Shown here one piece after another: positions 42,412-51,245 of a DNA stretch of 64,000 nucleotides. The notes below the pieces were generated by a model that was not told the DNA's origin, ran no database searches, and saw only the letters and a list, made by a program, of their open reading frames with translations. The stretch lies in the NCBI RefSeq assembly GCF_006538745.1, contig NZ_BJLR01000009.1:310001-374000 (forward strand), written 5' to 3'. This stretch comes from Cellulomonas cellasea. GTDB lineage: Bacteria > Actinomycetota > Actinomycetes > Actinomycetales > Cellulomonadaceae. Within the stretch, counting starts at the first letter, position 1, and every line of letters starts with the position of its first letter. A program made the position numbers and the translations under genes.

Positions 42412-43026
42412 ATGGCCCGCATCGCCCCACCCGCACGCCCGCGCCTCGCCGACCGGGTCGCCGCCGCCGCGACCCGGCGGATGTTCGGCATGCCCCTCGA
42501 CCCGGGCGCCGTGACCGCGCACAGCCGCGGGGTGTTCTGGTCCCAGCTCGTGGGCGAGGTCGTGCTGCTGCGCGCCCGCCGGCACCTGCCCGAGCGCCTG
42601 CGCAGCCTCGTCGAGCACCGCGTCGCGGTCGTCATCGGCTGCCCGTGGTGCATCGACTTCGGCGCGATGCTCGCGCTGCGCGTCGGCGTGAGCGCCGAGG
42701 AGCTCGTGGCCGTGCGCGACTACGCCGGCTCCGCGTCGTTCACCGACCTCGAGAAGCGGGCGATGGCGTTCGCCGACGCGGCCACGGCGACCCCGATGGG
42801 GGTGACCGACGCGATGGTGGCCACCCTGCGCGCCGAGCTGGGCGACGCCGGGACGGTCGAGCTGGCCCACCTGGTCGCGCTCGAGAACCAGCGCTCGCGG
42901 CTCAACCACGCGCTCGGCATCACGAGCCAGGGCTTCGCCGACGGGGACGTGTGCGCGCTCCCGCCGCTCGACACCGCCCGCCCGACCGGGGCGCCGCTCA
43001 CCGCACCGGGACGCGCACCCGCGTGA
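42412..43026 (+). CDS. carboxymuconolactone decarboxylase/AhpD-like protein
   Basis: A 204-residue AhpD-fold protein with the redox-active CxxC of the family: Cys77 and Cys80 in VIGCPWCIDFGAML, followed by the helix HIS-like region LVALENQRSRLNHALG. Members decarboxylate carboxymuconolactone or act as alkylhydroperoxidases; this one lacks pathway genes, so a peroxidase-like role is more likely. ATG 42412 has GAGGAG upstream. Members of this family are the typical neighbours of ECF41 sigma factors, and the gene overlaps the 3' end of one convergently by 29 bp. Confidence 0.9.
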   Translation: MARIAPPARPRLADRVAAAATRRMFGMPLDPGAVTAHSRGVFWSQLVGEVVLLRARRHLPERLRSLVEHRVAVVIGCPWCIDFGAMLALRVGVSAEELVAVRDYAGSASFTDLEKRAMAFADAATATPMGVTDAMVATLRAELGDAGTVELAHLVALENQRSRLNHALGITSQGFADGDVCALPPLDTARPTGAPLTAPGRAPA

Positions 43027-43915
43027 GCTTGTCGGGATTGCGGACCATGTCGACCCCGTGCACCAGGCCGTCGGGCCCGACGCGCGGGAGGACGACCGTG
43101 ATCCCCGACGCGACGTGCGCGTCGGTGCTCTCGCCGATCTCGACGAGAGCACCGAGCTCGCCGTTGACGAGCACCGGCACGACGTCGACCCGCGCCGTCC
43201 CCGCCCTCGTCCGGAGCCCGAGCAGGAAGCGCGCGACGTGGTCGGGGCCGACGACGGGACGCAGCGCCGCGCTGACCCGACCACCGCCGTCGGACCGCAG
43301 CACGACGTCGGGCGCGAGCGTGCGCACCAGGCCGTCGAGGTCGCCGCCGAACGCCGCGCGCGTGAACGCCTCGACGACCTCGCGCTGGCGGGGCAGCGGG
43401 ACCGCGGGCGGCGGACGGTGCTCCCGCACGGCCCGCCGGGCGCGCGACGCGAGCTGCCGCGCCGCCGCCACGCTGGTGCCGAGCGACTCCGCGACGTCGG
43501 CGAACGGCACGGCGAACACGTCGTGCAGCACGAAGGCCACGCGCTGCTCGGGCGAGAGCTCCTCGAGGACCACGAGCAGCGCGAGCCGGACCGACTCGTC
43601 GAGCAGGGCGAGCTGCTCGGGCCCGGGCGGGGCGTCGAGCGGCTGCACCCACGGCTCGGGCAGCCACGGGCCGACGTACGTCTCGCGCCGGACCCGGGCC
43701 GAGCGGAGGCGGTCGAGGCACAGCCGCGTCGTGACCGTCGTGAGCCAGGCGGCCGGCTCCTCGATCGCGGGCCGGTCCGCACCCGCGAACCGCAGCCACG
43801 CGTCCTGCACCACGTCCTCGGCGTCGGCCCGGCTGCCGAGCACCCGGTAGGCCAGCCCGACGATCCGCGCCCGGTGCTCCTCGAACTCGCGCGCGAGCGC
43901 GTCCTGCTCGGTCAT
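42998..43915 (-). CDS. ECF41-family RNA polymerase sigma factor
   Basis: A 305-residue extracytoplasmic-function sigma factor. Sigma2 (ARIVGLAYRVLGSRADAEDVVQDAWLR) and sigma4 (LSPEQRVAFVLHDVFAVPFADVAESL, TSVAAARQLASRARRAV) are intact. A SnoaL-like C-terminal domain carries the ECF41 signature motifs DGGGR and NPDKL and replaces a separate anti-sigma factor. WLPEP in the linker is also typical. CAGGAT ends 7 nt before ATG 43915, favouring it over the upstream ATG 43924. Its predicted targets in the window are the genes at 42412 and 57239. Confidence 0.93.
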   Translation of the reverse strand: MTEQDALAREFEEHRARIVGLAYRVLGSRADAEDVVQDAWLRFAGADRPAIEEPAAWLTTVTTRLCLDRLRSARVRRETYVGPWLPEPWVQPLDAPPGPEQLALLDESVRLALLVVLEELSPEQRVAFVLHDVFAVPFADVAESLGTSVAAARQLASRARRAVREHRPPPAVPLPRQREVVEAFTRAAFGGDLDGLVRTLAPDVVLRSDGGGRVSAALRPVVGPDHVARFLLGLRTRAGTARVDVVPVLVNGELGALVEIGESTDAHVASGITVVLPRVGPDGLVHGVDMVRNPDKLTRVRVPVR

Positions 43916-44083
43916 GGGGCGCATCCTGCCGCACCCACCCTGAGTCGACCCTGAGAGCCGCGCGCCCCGGGTACGACCCAGGACCGACCCAGGTCGCACG
44001 AGCATCCGCCCCGAGGATCGACTTGGCCCGGCGCACCGGACATCGCCGGGGCGAGGAGGGCCTCGCTGCCTACACTCGCCGGT

Positions 44084-46600
44084 ATGCCCGAGCTGCCGAC
44101 GACCGCGCGCCTCGGTCTCGGCCCGTCCCCCGACGACGACGCCGACCGGCTCGCGGGCGTCGAGATCGTCGACACCCCCGCGGTCCGCGTGCACCACCCG
44201 AGCGACCTGCTCGGCGTGGTCGTCGGGACGCTCGGGATCGCGCTCGTGCTCGTCGCCGCGACCTACGCGCAGAACACCACGACCGGGGTCGCCGAGGACG
44301 TGCAGGGCTTTCGGTCGCTCCTCGGGCAGATCCTCATCTTCCCCGTGACCCTGCTCGAGATCGTCGTGGTCGTCCTCGCGCCCGTCGCGGTCCTGACCGA
44401 GCTCGCGATCCGGCGGCTCGGGCGCCAGCTCCTCGAGGCGCTCGCGGCGGCGCTCGGCGGGCTCCTGCTGTGCATGGTGCTCGGGTGGGCGGTGCACGCG
44501 TTCGGGCCCGCGGAGCTCGTGACCGGCATGTCCGTGCGGCTGCGCAGCGGCGCGTGGGTGCTGACCATCCCCCCGTACGTCTCCCTCATCGCCGGGCTGC
44601 TCACGACGTCGGGGCCGCGCACCCGGCGGCGCACGGTCGCGTGGTCGTGGAACCTCCTGTGGGTCTGGGTCGGCGTCGTGCTCATCACCGGCGCCGTGTC
44701 GCTGCCCGGCCTGGCCGTCGCGCTCCTCGTCGGGCGTGTCGCGGGGCTCGGCGTGCGCTACCTGTCGGGCGTGCGCTCCGAGCGCGCGTACGGGGTGAGC
44801 CTCGTCGACGGCGTGCGGCGCGCGGGCTTCGAGCCGGTCCGCATCACCCGCGTGCCCGACGCGCACGACGAGGGCGCGGACGCCACCGCCGGCACCGCCG
44901 CCGGTGCACCCCCGACGACGACCCGCGCGATCGCCCGCTACTCCGACCACCGCGTCTACGACCTGACCACCGCCGACGGCCAGGACCTCGACGTCGTCGT
45001 GCTCGACGGCGACCGGCAGGTCGTCGGCATGCTGTCGCGGCTGTGGCGCTCGCTCCGGCTGCGCGGGCTCGACGGGCGCTCCGTGGTGTCGCTGCGCCAG
45101 GCCGCCGAGCGTGCCGCGCTCCTCGCGTACGCCGCGCGCGCGGCCGGCGTCCGGACCCCCCGCCTGCTCAGCATCTCCGAGGCCGACGACTCGATGCTGC
45201 TCGTCCAGGAGGCGCCCGGCACCGCCCGCCCGCTCGCGGACCTCGACGCCGAGGACATCACCGACGACATGCTCGAGGAGGTCTGGGCGCAGCTGCGGCT
45301 CGCGCACGGCGCCGGGATCGCGCACCGCGCTCTGACCAGCGACGTCGTGCTCGTCGACGTCGTCGTCGGGCGGCCCGTCGCCTGGCTCGTCGGGTGGGAG
45401 CAGGGCGACGTCGCGTCCTCCGAGCTCGCCCGGCGCATGGACGTCACCCAGCTCGTGGCGCTGCTCGCGCTGCGGGTCGGCGCGACGCGCGCCCTGGAGT
45501 CGGCGTCGCGCGTGCTGCCCGACGAGGACATCGCCGCCGTCGGCCCGCTGCTGCAGACCATCGCCCTCCCCCAGCGCACGCGCGACGAGATGCGCGCGCA
45601 CAAGGAGGTCCTCGCCGAGCTGCGGTCCGCGCTCGTCCAGCGGCTCCCCGAGGCGGACGTGCACCCCGAGCAGCTCGTGCGCTTCGGGGCCCGGACGCTG
45701 CTGACGATCTTCCTCACGACCGTCGCGGTCGTCGTCGTCCTCACGAGCATCAACGTCGACGAGATCACCGAGGCGGTCAGCGAGAGCGACTGGCGCTGGA
45801 GCCTCGTCGCGTTCGGCCTCGGCCTGCTGACCCTGTTCGGCGCGGGGCTCGCGTTCGTCGCGTTCTCGCCCGTGCGGCTGCCGGTGTGGCGCGCGACCCT
45901 CGTGCAGACCGCAGCCACCTTCGTCGCGCTCGCGGCCCCCGCCGGGATCGGCCCCGCCGCGCTCAACCTGCGGATGCTCACGCGGCGCGGGGTGTCGACG
46001 TCGCTCGCCGCGGCGACCGTCGCGCTCGTGCAGGTCTCGCAGTTCGTCGTCACGATCCTGCTGCTGCTGGGGCTGTCCGTCGCGTCCGGGACCCAGCAGG
46101 CGTCGCCGCTGCCCGCGTCGCCGCAGATGTTCCTCGCGATCGGCATCCTGGCGCTGCTCGTCGCCTCGACGCTGCTCGTGCCGGCCGTGCGCGCGTGGGT
46201 CGCCTCGAAGACGCTCCCGATGCTGCGCCAGACCTGGCCGCGGCTCATCGAGGTCGTCGGGCAGCCCCGGCGGCTCGTGCTCGCGTTCGGCGGCAACGTG
46301 CTCATGACGATGGGCTACGTCCTCGCGTTCGACGCGGCCCTGCGGGCGTTCGGGGAGGACGTCTCGCTCGTGCAGGTCGCGCTGCTCTACCTCGCCGGGA
46401 ACACCGCGGGCTCGCTCGTGCCGACCCCGGGCGGCCTCGGCACCGTCGAGCTCGCGCTGACCACGGGCCTGACCTCCGTCGGGATCAACGCCGGTGTCGC
46501 GGTCTCCGTGGCGTTCCTGTTCCGCGCGCTGACGTTCTGGCTGCGGATCCCCATCGGCTGGGCGGCCATGCGGTTCCTGCAGCGCAAGGGCGAGCTCTAG
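44084..46600 (+). CDS. membrane protein: pseudokinase-like domain fused to LPG-synthase-type TM domain
   Basis: An 838-residue integral membrane protein. An N-terminal six-helix membrane domain (about residues 45-230) is followed by a soluble kinase-like domain (about 245-540, with ARYSDHRVYDLTT, LAHGAGIAHRALTSDVVLVD) and a C-terminal LPG_synthase_TM/UPF0104 domain (LVQTAATFVALAAPAGIGPA, GNTAGSLVPTPGGLGTVE). In the kinase-like part the HRD catalytic Asp is replaced (HRAL) and no DFG is visible, so it is probably a pseudokinase. UPF0104 domains act in lipid modification or flipping. TACACT ends 7 nt before ATG 44084 (leaderless). Confidence 0.85.
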   Translation: MPELPTTARLGLGPSPDDDADRLAGVEIVDTPAVRVHHPSDLLGVVVGTLGIALVLVAATYAQNTTTGVAEDVQGFRSLLGQILIFPVTLLEIVVVVLAPVAVLTELAIRRLGRQLLEALAAALGGLLLCMVLGWAVHAFGPAELVTGMSVRLRSGAWVLTIPPYVSLIAGLLTTSGPRTRRRTVAWSWNLLWVWVGVVLITGAVSLPGLAVALLVGRVAGLGVRYLSGVRSERAYGVSLVDGVRRAGFEPVRITRVPDAHDEGADATAGTAAGAPPTTTRAIARYSDHRVYDLTTADGQDLDVVVLDGDRQVVGMLSRLWRSLRLRGLDGRSVVSLRQAAERAALLAYAARAAGVRTPRLLSISEADDSMLLVQEAPGTARPLADLDAEDITDDMLEEVWAQLRLAHGAGIAHRALTSDVVLVDVVVGRPVAWLVGWEQGDVASSELARRMDVTQLVALLALRVGATRALESASRVLPDEDIAAVGPLLQTIALPQRTRDEMRAHKEVLAELRSALVQRLPEADVHPEQLVRFGARTLLTIFLTTVAVVVVLTSINVDEITEAVSESDWRWSLVAFGLGLLTLFGAGLAFVAFSPVRLPVWRATLVQTAATFVALAAPAGIGPAALNLRMLTRRGVSTSLAAATVALVQVSQFVVTILLLLGLSVASGTQQASPLPASPQMFLAIGILALLVASTLLVPAVRAWVASKTLPMLRQTWPRLIEVVGQPRRLVLAFGGNVLMTMGYVLAFDAALRAFGEDVSLVQVALLYLAGNTAGSLVPTPGGLGTVELALTTGLTSVGINAGVAVSVAFLFRALTFWLRIPIGWAAMRFLQRKGEL

Positions 46601-46641
46601 CCCGTGGCGTCGACCGCGCCGGCGCCGCCCGGCGGGCCCTC

Positions 46642-46742
46642 CGCGGGGCGTGCCGTGCGGACGTCGCTCGACGAGGACCACGCCCTCGGCGTCCGGCCGG
46701 CTCCGCGCGGGGCGCGCCGTGCGGACGTCAGGCGACGAGGAC
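46642..46742. repeat. 37-nt direct repeat spanning the Rieske gene stop codon
   Basis: The segment 46706-46742, which contains the last codons and stop of the minus-strand Rieske gene, recurs at 46642-46678 (period 64) with 4 mismatches. The second copy lies beyond the stop. Confidence 0.78.
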
Positions 46743-47294
46743 CTCGCCGTCGACGACCCGGACCGGCAGCTGCCCGAGCGGCTCCTCGGCGGGGCCCGTG
46801 GTGACCGAGCCGTCCTCGGTCGAGAACACCGAGGCGTGGCACGGGCAGACGAGCACGTCCCGGTCGGGGACGACGGTGCAGCCCTGGTGCGTGCACACCG
46901 CGACGTACGCGACGACGGTGCCCGCGGTCGGCTGCACGAGGACGAGCGGGACGTCGTCGGGCCCGTCGACCGACAGCGCGCCGCCCACGGGGACGTCCTC
47001 GAGCCGCGCGAGGACCGCTCCGGACCCACCGCCGTCCGCAGACGCGCCGCCGCCCGCCGCGGGCTCGTCGTCGCCGTCCGCCGGGGCCGCGCACGCGGCG
47101 AGCACGAGCGCCGCCGCCCCGAGCGAGACCGCACCGGCTCCGCGCAGGACGCTGCGCCGCGTCGGGCCGGCGCACGCGTGGTCGGCGCCGCAGGGCCGCG
47201 CACCGTGCGCCGCGGCGGGGGCGGCGAGCACCGGGGCGTGGGCCGGGTTGGTGACCGTGGGGACGGTGGGCGTCGGGTCGGTCGTCGGCGTCAT
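46728..47294 (-). CDS. Tat-exported Rieske [2Fe-2S] lipoprotein
   Basis: A 188-residue redox protein. The twin-arginine signal is TRRSVLRGAGA (Arg46-Arg47) and ends in a lipobox (LVLAACAAP, Cys68), so it is exported folded and lipid-anchored outside the membrane. After a Gly/Ala linker the Rieske domain has CTHQGC (134-139) and CPCHASVF (150-157). Cluster ligands are Cys134, His136, Cys150 and His153; Cys139 and Cys152 can form the Rieske disulfide. ATG 47294 has AAGGAG just upstream. It lies in frame with the preceding deleted MFS gene, and a gene caller may fuse them. Confidence 0.88.
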   Translation of the reverse strand: MTPTTDPTPTVPTVTNPAHAPVLAAPAAAHGARPCGADHACAGPTRRSVLRGAGAVSLGAAALVLAACAAPADGDDEPAAGGGASADGGGSGAVLARLEDVPVGGALSVDGPDDVPLVLVQPTAGTVVAYVAVCTHQGCTVVPDRDVLVCPCHASVFSTEDGSVTTGPAEEPLGQLPVRVVDGEVLVA

Positions 47295-47424
47295 GGTCGG
47301 CTCCTTCGCGCGGCGGGCTGGCGGCTGACCCACCACGCACGCGGCGGAATCCGGTTCAGGATGCCGCATCGCCGCCCCACGGCCGTCCGCTTCCCGTGCA
47401 CGCCGCCCCACCGGGGACGCAGAC

Positions 47425-47462
47425 GACCCAGGGCAGCACGCGGGTGCGTGCTGCCCTGGGTC
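47425..47462. terminator. 17-bp perfect hairpin
   Basis: GACCCAGGGCAGCACGC (47425-47441) pairs perfectly with GCGTGCTGCCCTGGGTC (47446-47462) across a GGGT loop. It lies 20 nt after the ancestral MFS stop at 47483-47485 on the minus strand, so it originally terminated that gene; the Rieske gene has its own start beyond it. Confidence 0.85.
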
Positions 47463-47482
47463 GGGAGAGGAGCGGGGTGCGC

Positions 47483-48608
47483 TCAGGCGGCGTACTCGCG
47501 CTGCGTCGGCACGAGGTCGTGACGCGCGGCGGGCGACGACGAGCCCGACGAGCGAGCCCACGACGACGGCCTTGGGACCGATGCGGTCGTCGAGCCACCC
47601 GGCCGCGACGGTGGCGAGCCCGGCGACGACGTTCGCGGCGATCGCGAACTGGATGACCTGGCCGGCGGTGAACCCGAACGTCGTCGAGGCGATGATCGCG
47701 CCGAACACGAACACGCCCGAGAGCCCGTCGCGGTACACCGCGCTCGCGACCAGGAAGCCGACCGTGGGGCGGCTCGTGCGCCAGAGGCGGACGACGTCGG
47801 CGGCGAGCGCCCGGTAGGCGGCCACGACGCCGCGGCGCTCCGGGCGGCCCGCGACGGGGAGCTCGGGGACGGCGAAGAAGACCGGCAGGGCGAACACCGC
47901 GAACCAGATCGCGGAGAACAGCACCGCGACCCGGATGTCGAGGCCGCCCTCGTCGGTGACCCCGAACCAGCCGACCTCGGGGTCGATGAACCCGACGAAC
48001 AGCAGGAGCAGCAGCACGATCCCGCCGACGTACCCGGCGCCCCAGCCGATGCCGCTGACCTTGCCGACGGTCCCGGGCGTCGAGACCTGCGCGAGCATCG
48101 CGTTGTAGTTGACGCCCGCGAGCTCGAAGAACACGTGCCCGACGGCGAGCAGGAAGATCCCGAGCAGCAGGTTCTGCTCGAGCGAGCCGGGGTCCGGCGT
48201 GACGAAGAACATCGAGATGCTGATGAGCACCGTGATCGCGGTGTGCACGCCGAGCCAGCGCTTGCGCCGCCCCGTGCGGTCGGCGCTCGAGCCGGTCACG
48301 GGCGCGAGCAGCGCGATGAGCACGCCCGCGCCGGCCAGCCCCCACCCGAGCCACGCGGAGTGGTCCGCGAGCGCCGCGTCGAGCAGCGCGTTCGCCGGTC
48401 CGTCCCCGCCGGGCTCGGCCTCGGCGGCTGCGACGGTCGCCGGGTCGACGAACGCGTCGGACGTGATCCAGCGCGTGAACACGAACGTCGTGATGACGGC
48501 CTGGAAGGCCGCGGACCCCCAGTCCCACAGCGCCCAGGCGAGCACGCGCCGACGAGGGACGGGGACGGGCGTCGTCGCCCGCGGGGAGTCCTGCGAGGTG
48601 TCCGGCAC
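47483..48608 (-). pseudogene. UMF1-family MFS transporter with internal deletion
   Basis: About 360 residues of a UMF1-type major facilitator read well (LAWALWDWGSAAFQAVITTF, DRTGRRKRWLG, GVNYNAMLAQVSTPGTVGKV, GIGWGAGYVGGIVLLLLLF, VGSLVGLVV). Then the last two or three membrane helices expected in this family are missing. The C-terminal tail RHDLVPTQREYAA appears immediately after, but in another frame, ending at the stop 47485-47483, just before a hairpin. A deletion of roughly 300-350 nt with frameshift explains this. The disrupted frame runs on without a stop into the Rieske gene. TACGCT ends 6 nt before GTG 48608. Transport function is probably lost. Confidence 0.8.
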
Positions 48609-48626
48609 GCGCGCAGCGTAGGTCGT

Positions 48627-50069
48627 CTACTCGTCCAGCGGGAGACCCTGACGTTCCGGGAGGGTGAACGCGCCGACCGCGGCGACCACGAAGACGGCCG
48701 CGAAGACCCCGAACAGCAGGCTCGTGCCGCCCGCGTCGCGCAGGAACGGCACGGCCAGCGGGGCCAGCACCGAGGCGATCCGCCCGAAGCCCGCGGCGGC
48801 GCCGGATCCCGTCCCGCGCACCGACGTCGGGTACAGCTCGGGCGTGACCGCGTACAGCGCGCCCCACGCGCCCAGGTTGAAGAACGACAGCAGCATCCCG
48901 GTCAGCAGCACGCCCTGCTCGGTGCCCGCGGAGGCGAACAGCGCGGCCGCCACGGCGGAGCCGACGAGGAACGTGGACAGCGTGCGGCGCCGTCCCCACA
49001 CCTCGACGAGCACCGCCGACGCGGCGTACCCGGGGAGCTGGGCGAGGGTGATCCACAGCGTGTACTCGAACGACCGCACGAGCGTGAACCCGTCGGCCAC
49101 GAGGATCGTCGGGAGCCAGATGAACGCGCCGTAGTACGCGAAGTTGACCATGAACCACACGAGCCAGAGTGCGACGGTGCGGCGGCGCAGCGACGGCGCG
49201 AACAGCGCGGCGACCCGGGTCCCGCGCGCAGCGGGCGGCTGGGGGCGGGCGCGGGTGCCGTCGGGCTCGACGGGGTCGGACTCGTCGGCCGACGGCCGGC
49301 GCGGTCCCGGCACCATCGGCTTCGGGGTCCACGACCCGCCCGCGGTCGGCGTCGCGGGGGCGACGAAGGCCGGCTCCGGCGCAACGCCGGCGGACCGCTC
49401 GAACCGCTGCACGACGGCCTCGGCCTCGACGACCCGCCCGCGCGACTCGAGGAAGCGCACCGACTCGGGCAGCACCGCGCGCACGACCGCGGAGTACAGG
49501 GCCGGGACCGCGCCGATCGCGAGCGCCCAGCGCCAGCCGTCGTCGCTCGCGGGGACGACGAGGTACCCGACGACCGCCGCAAGGCTCCAGCCGACAGCCC
49601 AGAACGCCTCGAGCGCGACGACGACGCGCCCGCGGATGCGCGGCGGCGCGAACTCGCTCACGAGCGTCGACGCGACGGGCAGCTCCGCCCCGAGCCCGAG
49701 ACCGACGACGAGCCGCAGCACGATGAGCGCCGCGACCGAGCCCGCGAGCGCCGACGCGCCCGTCGCCAGCCCGTACACGAGCAGCGTCAGCGCGAACACC
49801 TGGCGCCGCCCGATGCGGTCGGCGAGCAGCCCGCCGAGGCTCGCGCCGAGCGCCATGCCGACGAACCCGGCCGACGCGATCCACGACAGCTCGGTCGGCG
49901 ACGCCCCCCACTGCACCGCGAGCTGCGCGAGGACGAACGAGATGAGCCCGACGTCGAGCGCGTCGAGCGCCCACCCGGCGCCCGAGCCGAGCAGGAGGCG
50001 CAGGTGCTCGCGCGTGAACGGCAGGGCGTCGAGGCGTTCGGTCCGCGTGGGGGCGGGCGGCGGGGTCAT
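48627..50069 (-). CDS. MFS transporter (sugar/aromatic-acid porter-like)
   Basis: A 480-residue twelve-helix major facilitator. Motif A is visible after helix 2 (LGGLLADRIGRRQVF), then LRLVVGLGLGAELPVASTLV, SEFAPPRIRGRVV, PESVRFLESRGRVVEAEAVV (the sugar/organic acid porter PESPR-like block). A long cytosolic loop separates helices 6 and 7. The C-terminal half includes VEVWGRRRTLSTFLVG and PELYPTSVRGTGSG. PESVR and the loop place it near metabolite:H+ or sugar symporters; the substrate is not predictable. Starts at ATG 50069, 18 nt from the neighbouring gene start at 48608. Confidence 0.88.
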   Translation of the reverse strand: MTPPPAPTRTERLDALPFTREHLRLLLGSGAGWALDALDVGLISFVLAQLAVQWGASPTELSWIASAGFVGMALGASLGGLLADRIGRRQVFALTLLVYGLATGASALAGSVAALIVLRLVVGLGLGAELPVASTLVSEFAPPRIRGRVVVALEAFWAVGWSLAAVVGYLVVPASDDGWRWALAIGAVPALYSAVVRAVLPESVRFLESRGRVVEAEAVVQRFERSAGVAPEPAFVAPATPTAGGSWTPKPMVPGPRRPSADESDPVEPDGTRARPQPPAARGTRVAALFAPSLRRRTVALWLVWFMVNFAYYGAFIWLPTILVADGFTLVRSFEYTLWITLAQLPGYAASAVLVEVWGRRRTLSTFLVGSAVAAALFASAGTEQGVLLTGMLLSFFNLGAWGALYAVTPELYPTSVRGTGSGAAAGFGRIASVLAPLAVPFLRDAGGTSLLFGVFAAVFVVAAVGAFTLPERQGLPLDE

Positions 50070-50203
50070 GGGTCTCCTTCCCGGTCGCTTACCTTCCACC
50101 GCGGGGGCGACGTGCACAACTCGCCGACCGGGTGCCGCCGGGCGCGCCGCGTCGCCCCCGCCCGTGCTCGGTGCGCGGGGAGGGGACGACGCGGCGGAGG
50201 GCG

Positions 50204-50572
50204 TCAGCGGTGCTCGCCCACGACCTCGATCCGCCCGACGATGCTCGCGTTCAGCGCGTCGAGGTCCTCGGCCGGGATCCAGTACTCGAGGATCGTCTCG
50301 CCGCCGACCTGCTGGACGTCGTACGCGTCGAGGAAGTCCGTCCGGACCTCGAAGCGCGTCACGTAGCCGACGCCGCTGCGCGGGGCGTTCCAGTCGCGCG
50401 CAATCCGCGTCGCGTAGTCCTCGTTCAGCACCGGGTAGAAGATCGGCTGGTCGGGCAGGCGCGGGGGCCACGCCGTCCACCCGGTCGCCTCGACGAGCGC
50501 GAGCTCCTCGGGGCCGGTCGGGCGCCAGAGCGTCACGGTCTCGGGCGGGCTCGCGGTCTCGTGTTGGTTCAT
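50204..50572 (-). CDS. conserved protein of unknown function (ADP-ribosylation/crystallin J1 annotation group)
   Basis: A 122-residue soluble protein: TVTLWRPTGPEELALVEATG, WTAWPPRLPDQPIFYPVL, NEDYATRIARDWNAPRSGVG, YVTRFEVRTDFLDAYDVQ and EYWIPAEDLDALNASIVG. The same sequence family is usually labelled ADP-ribosylation/crystallin J1 without experimental support. CACACT ends 7 nt before ATG 50572. It may interact with a small ligand; no neighbour suggests its role. Confidence 0.78.
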   Translation of the reverse strand: MNQHETASPPETVTLWRPTGPEELALVEATGWTAWPPRLPDQPIFYPVLNEDYATRIARDWNAPRSGVGYVTRFEVRTDFLDAYDVQQVGGETILEYWIPAEDLDALNASIVGRIEVVGEHR

Positions 50573-50696
50573 GCGCAGGAGTGTGGCGGTGCGGCCCCGC
50601 GCGGGACAGCGGATTGTGTGCCGTGCCGTGCCGTGCCCCGGTGCGCCGCACCGCCCCGCCCGCGGCCCGGTCGCGCGCCCCGCTACCCTCCGACGC

Positions 50697-51245
50697 GTGG
50701 CAGCACCGGAGCACGAGGACCACCGCGGCCCGGCCGACGACGCGTCCCACCTCGTCGTGATCGGCGGTCGCTCCGGCGTCGGCAAGACCTCGACCGCCCT
50801 CGCGCTGCACGCGCTGCTGCGGGCCGACGACGTGCGGCACGCCGTCGTCGAGGGTGACTTCCTCGACCTCGCGTGGCCGCCGCCGTGGGAGCACGGGCTC
50901 GACCTGCGCAACCTCGCGGCGGTCTGGGCCAACTACCGGGAGCTCGGGTACCGGCGGCTCGTCTACACGAACACCGTGAGCGTGCTCGCCGCCGAGGCGC
51001 TCGCGGCGGCGATGGGCGACTCCCCCGCGGTGACCGCGGTGCTGCTCACCGGGTCGGACGACGTGGTCGACGCCCGGCTTGCGACGCGCGAGACCGGCGA
51101 GGAGCTCCGGGCGCACCGCGCGCGCTCGGCCGCCGCCGCCCGCCGCCTGGACGCCGCGGCCCCGGCGGGGACCCACCGGCTCGCGACCGACGGCGAGACC
51201 CCCGAGCAGCTCGCCGTGCGGGTGCGGGCGCTCGCCGGCTGGTGA
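50697..51245 (+). CDS. P-loop NTPase/kinase-like protein
   Basis: A 182-residue P-loop protein of the adenylate-kinase/AAA-like ATP-binding type: HLVVIGGRSGVGKTSTALAL with Walker A GGRSGVGKT, then HAVVEGDFLDLAWPPP, LVYTNTVSVLAAEALAAAMG, VLLTGSDDVVDARLATRE, and an Arg-rich lid RAHRARSAAAARRL. It resembles small nucleoside or sugar kinases whose substrate is unknown. TACCCT ends 7 nt before GTG 50697. The gene end is part of a stop-spanning repeat. Confidence 0.83.
   Translation: MAAPEHEDHRGPADDASHLVVIGGRSGVGKTSTALALHALLRADDVRHAVVEGDFLDLAWPPPWEHGLDLRNLAAVWANYRELGYRRLVYTNTVSVLAAEALAAAMGDSPAVTAVLLTGSDDVVDARLATRETGEELRAHRARSAAAARRLDAAAPAGTHRLATDGETPEQLAVRVRALAGW

Noticed and set aside
26728-48600. 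Riboswitches, tRNA or rRNA genes, CRISPR repeats
   Set aside because: No cloverleaf-like or spaced direct-repeat pattern was noticed; the repeats listed are short and irregular. A covariance-model search was not possible here.
46728-48608. Single 626-residue MFS-Rieske fusion protein
   Set aside because: The linker is Arg/Pro noise, the MFS tail and terminator persist in another frame, and Rieske has its own ribosome binding site, Tat signal and start.
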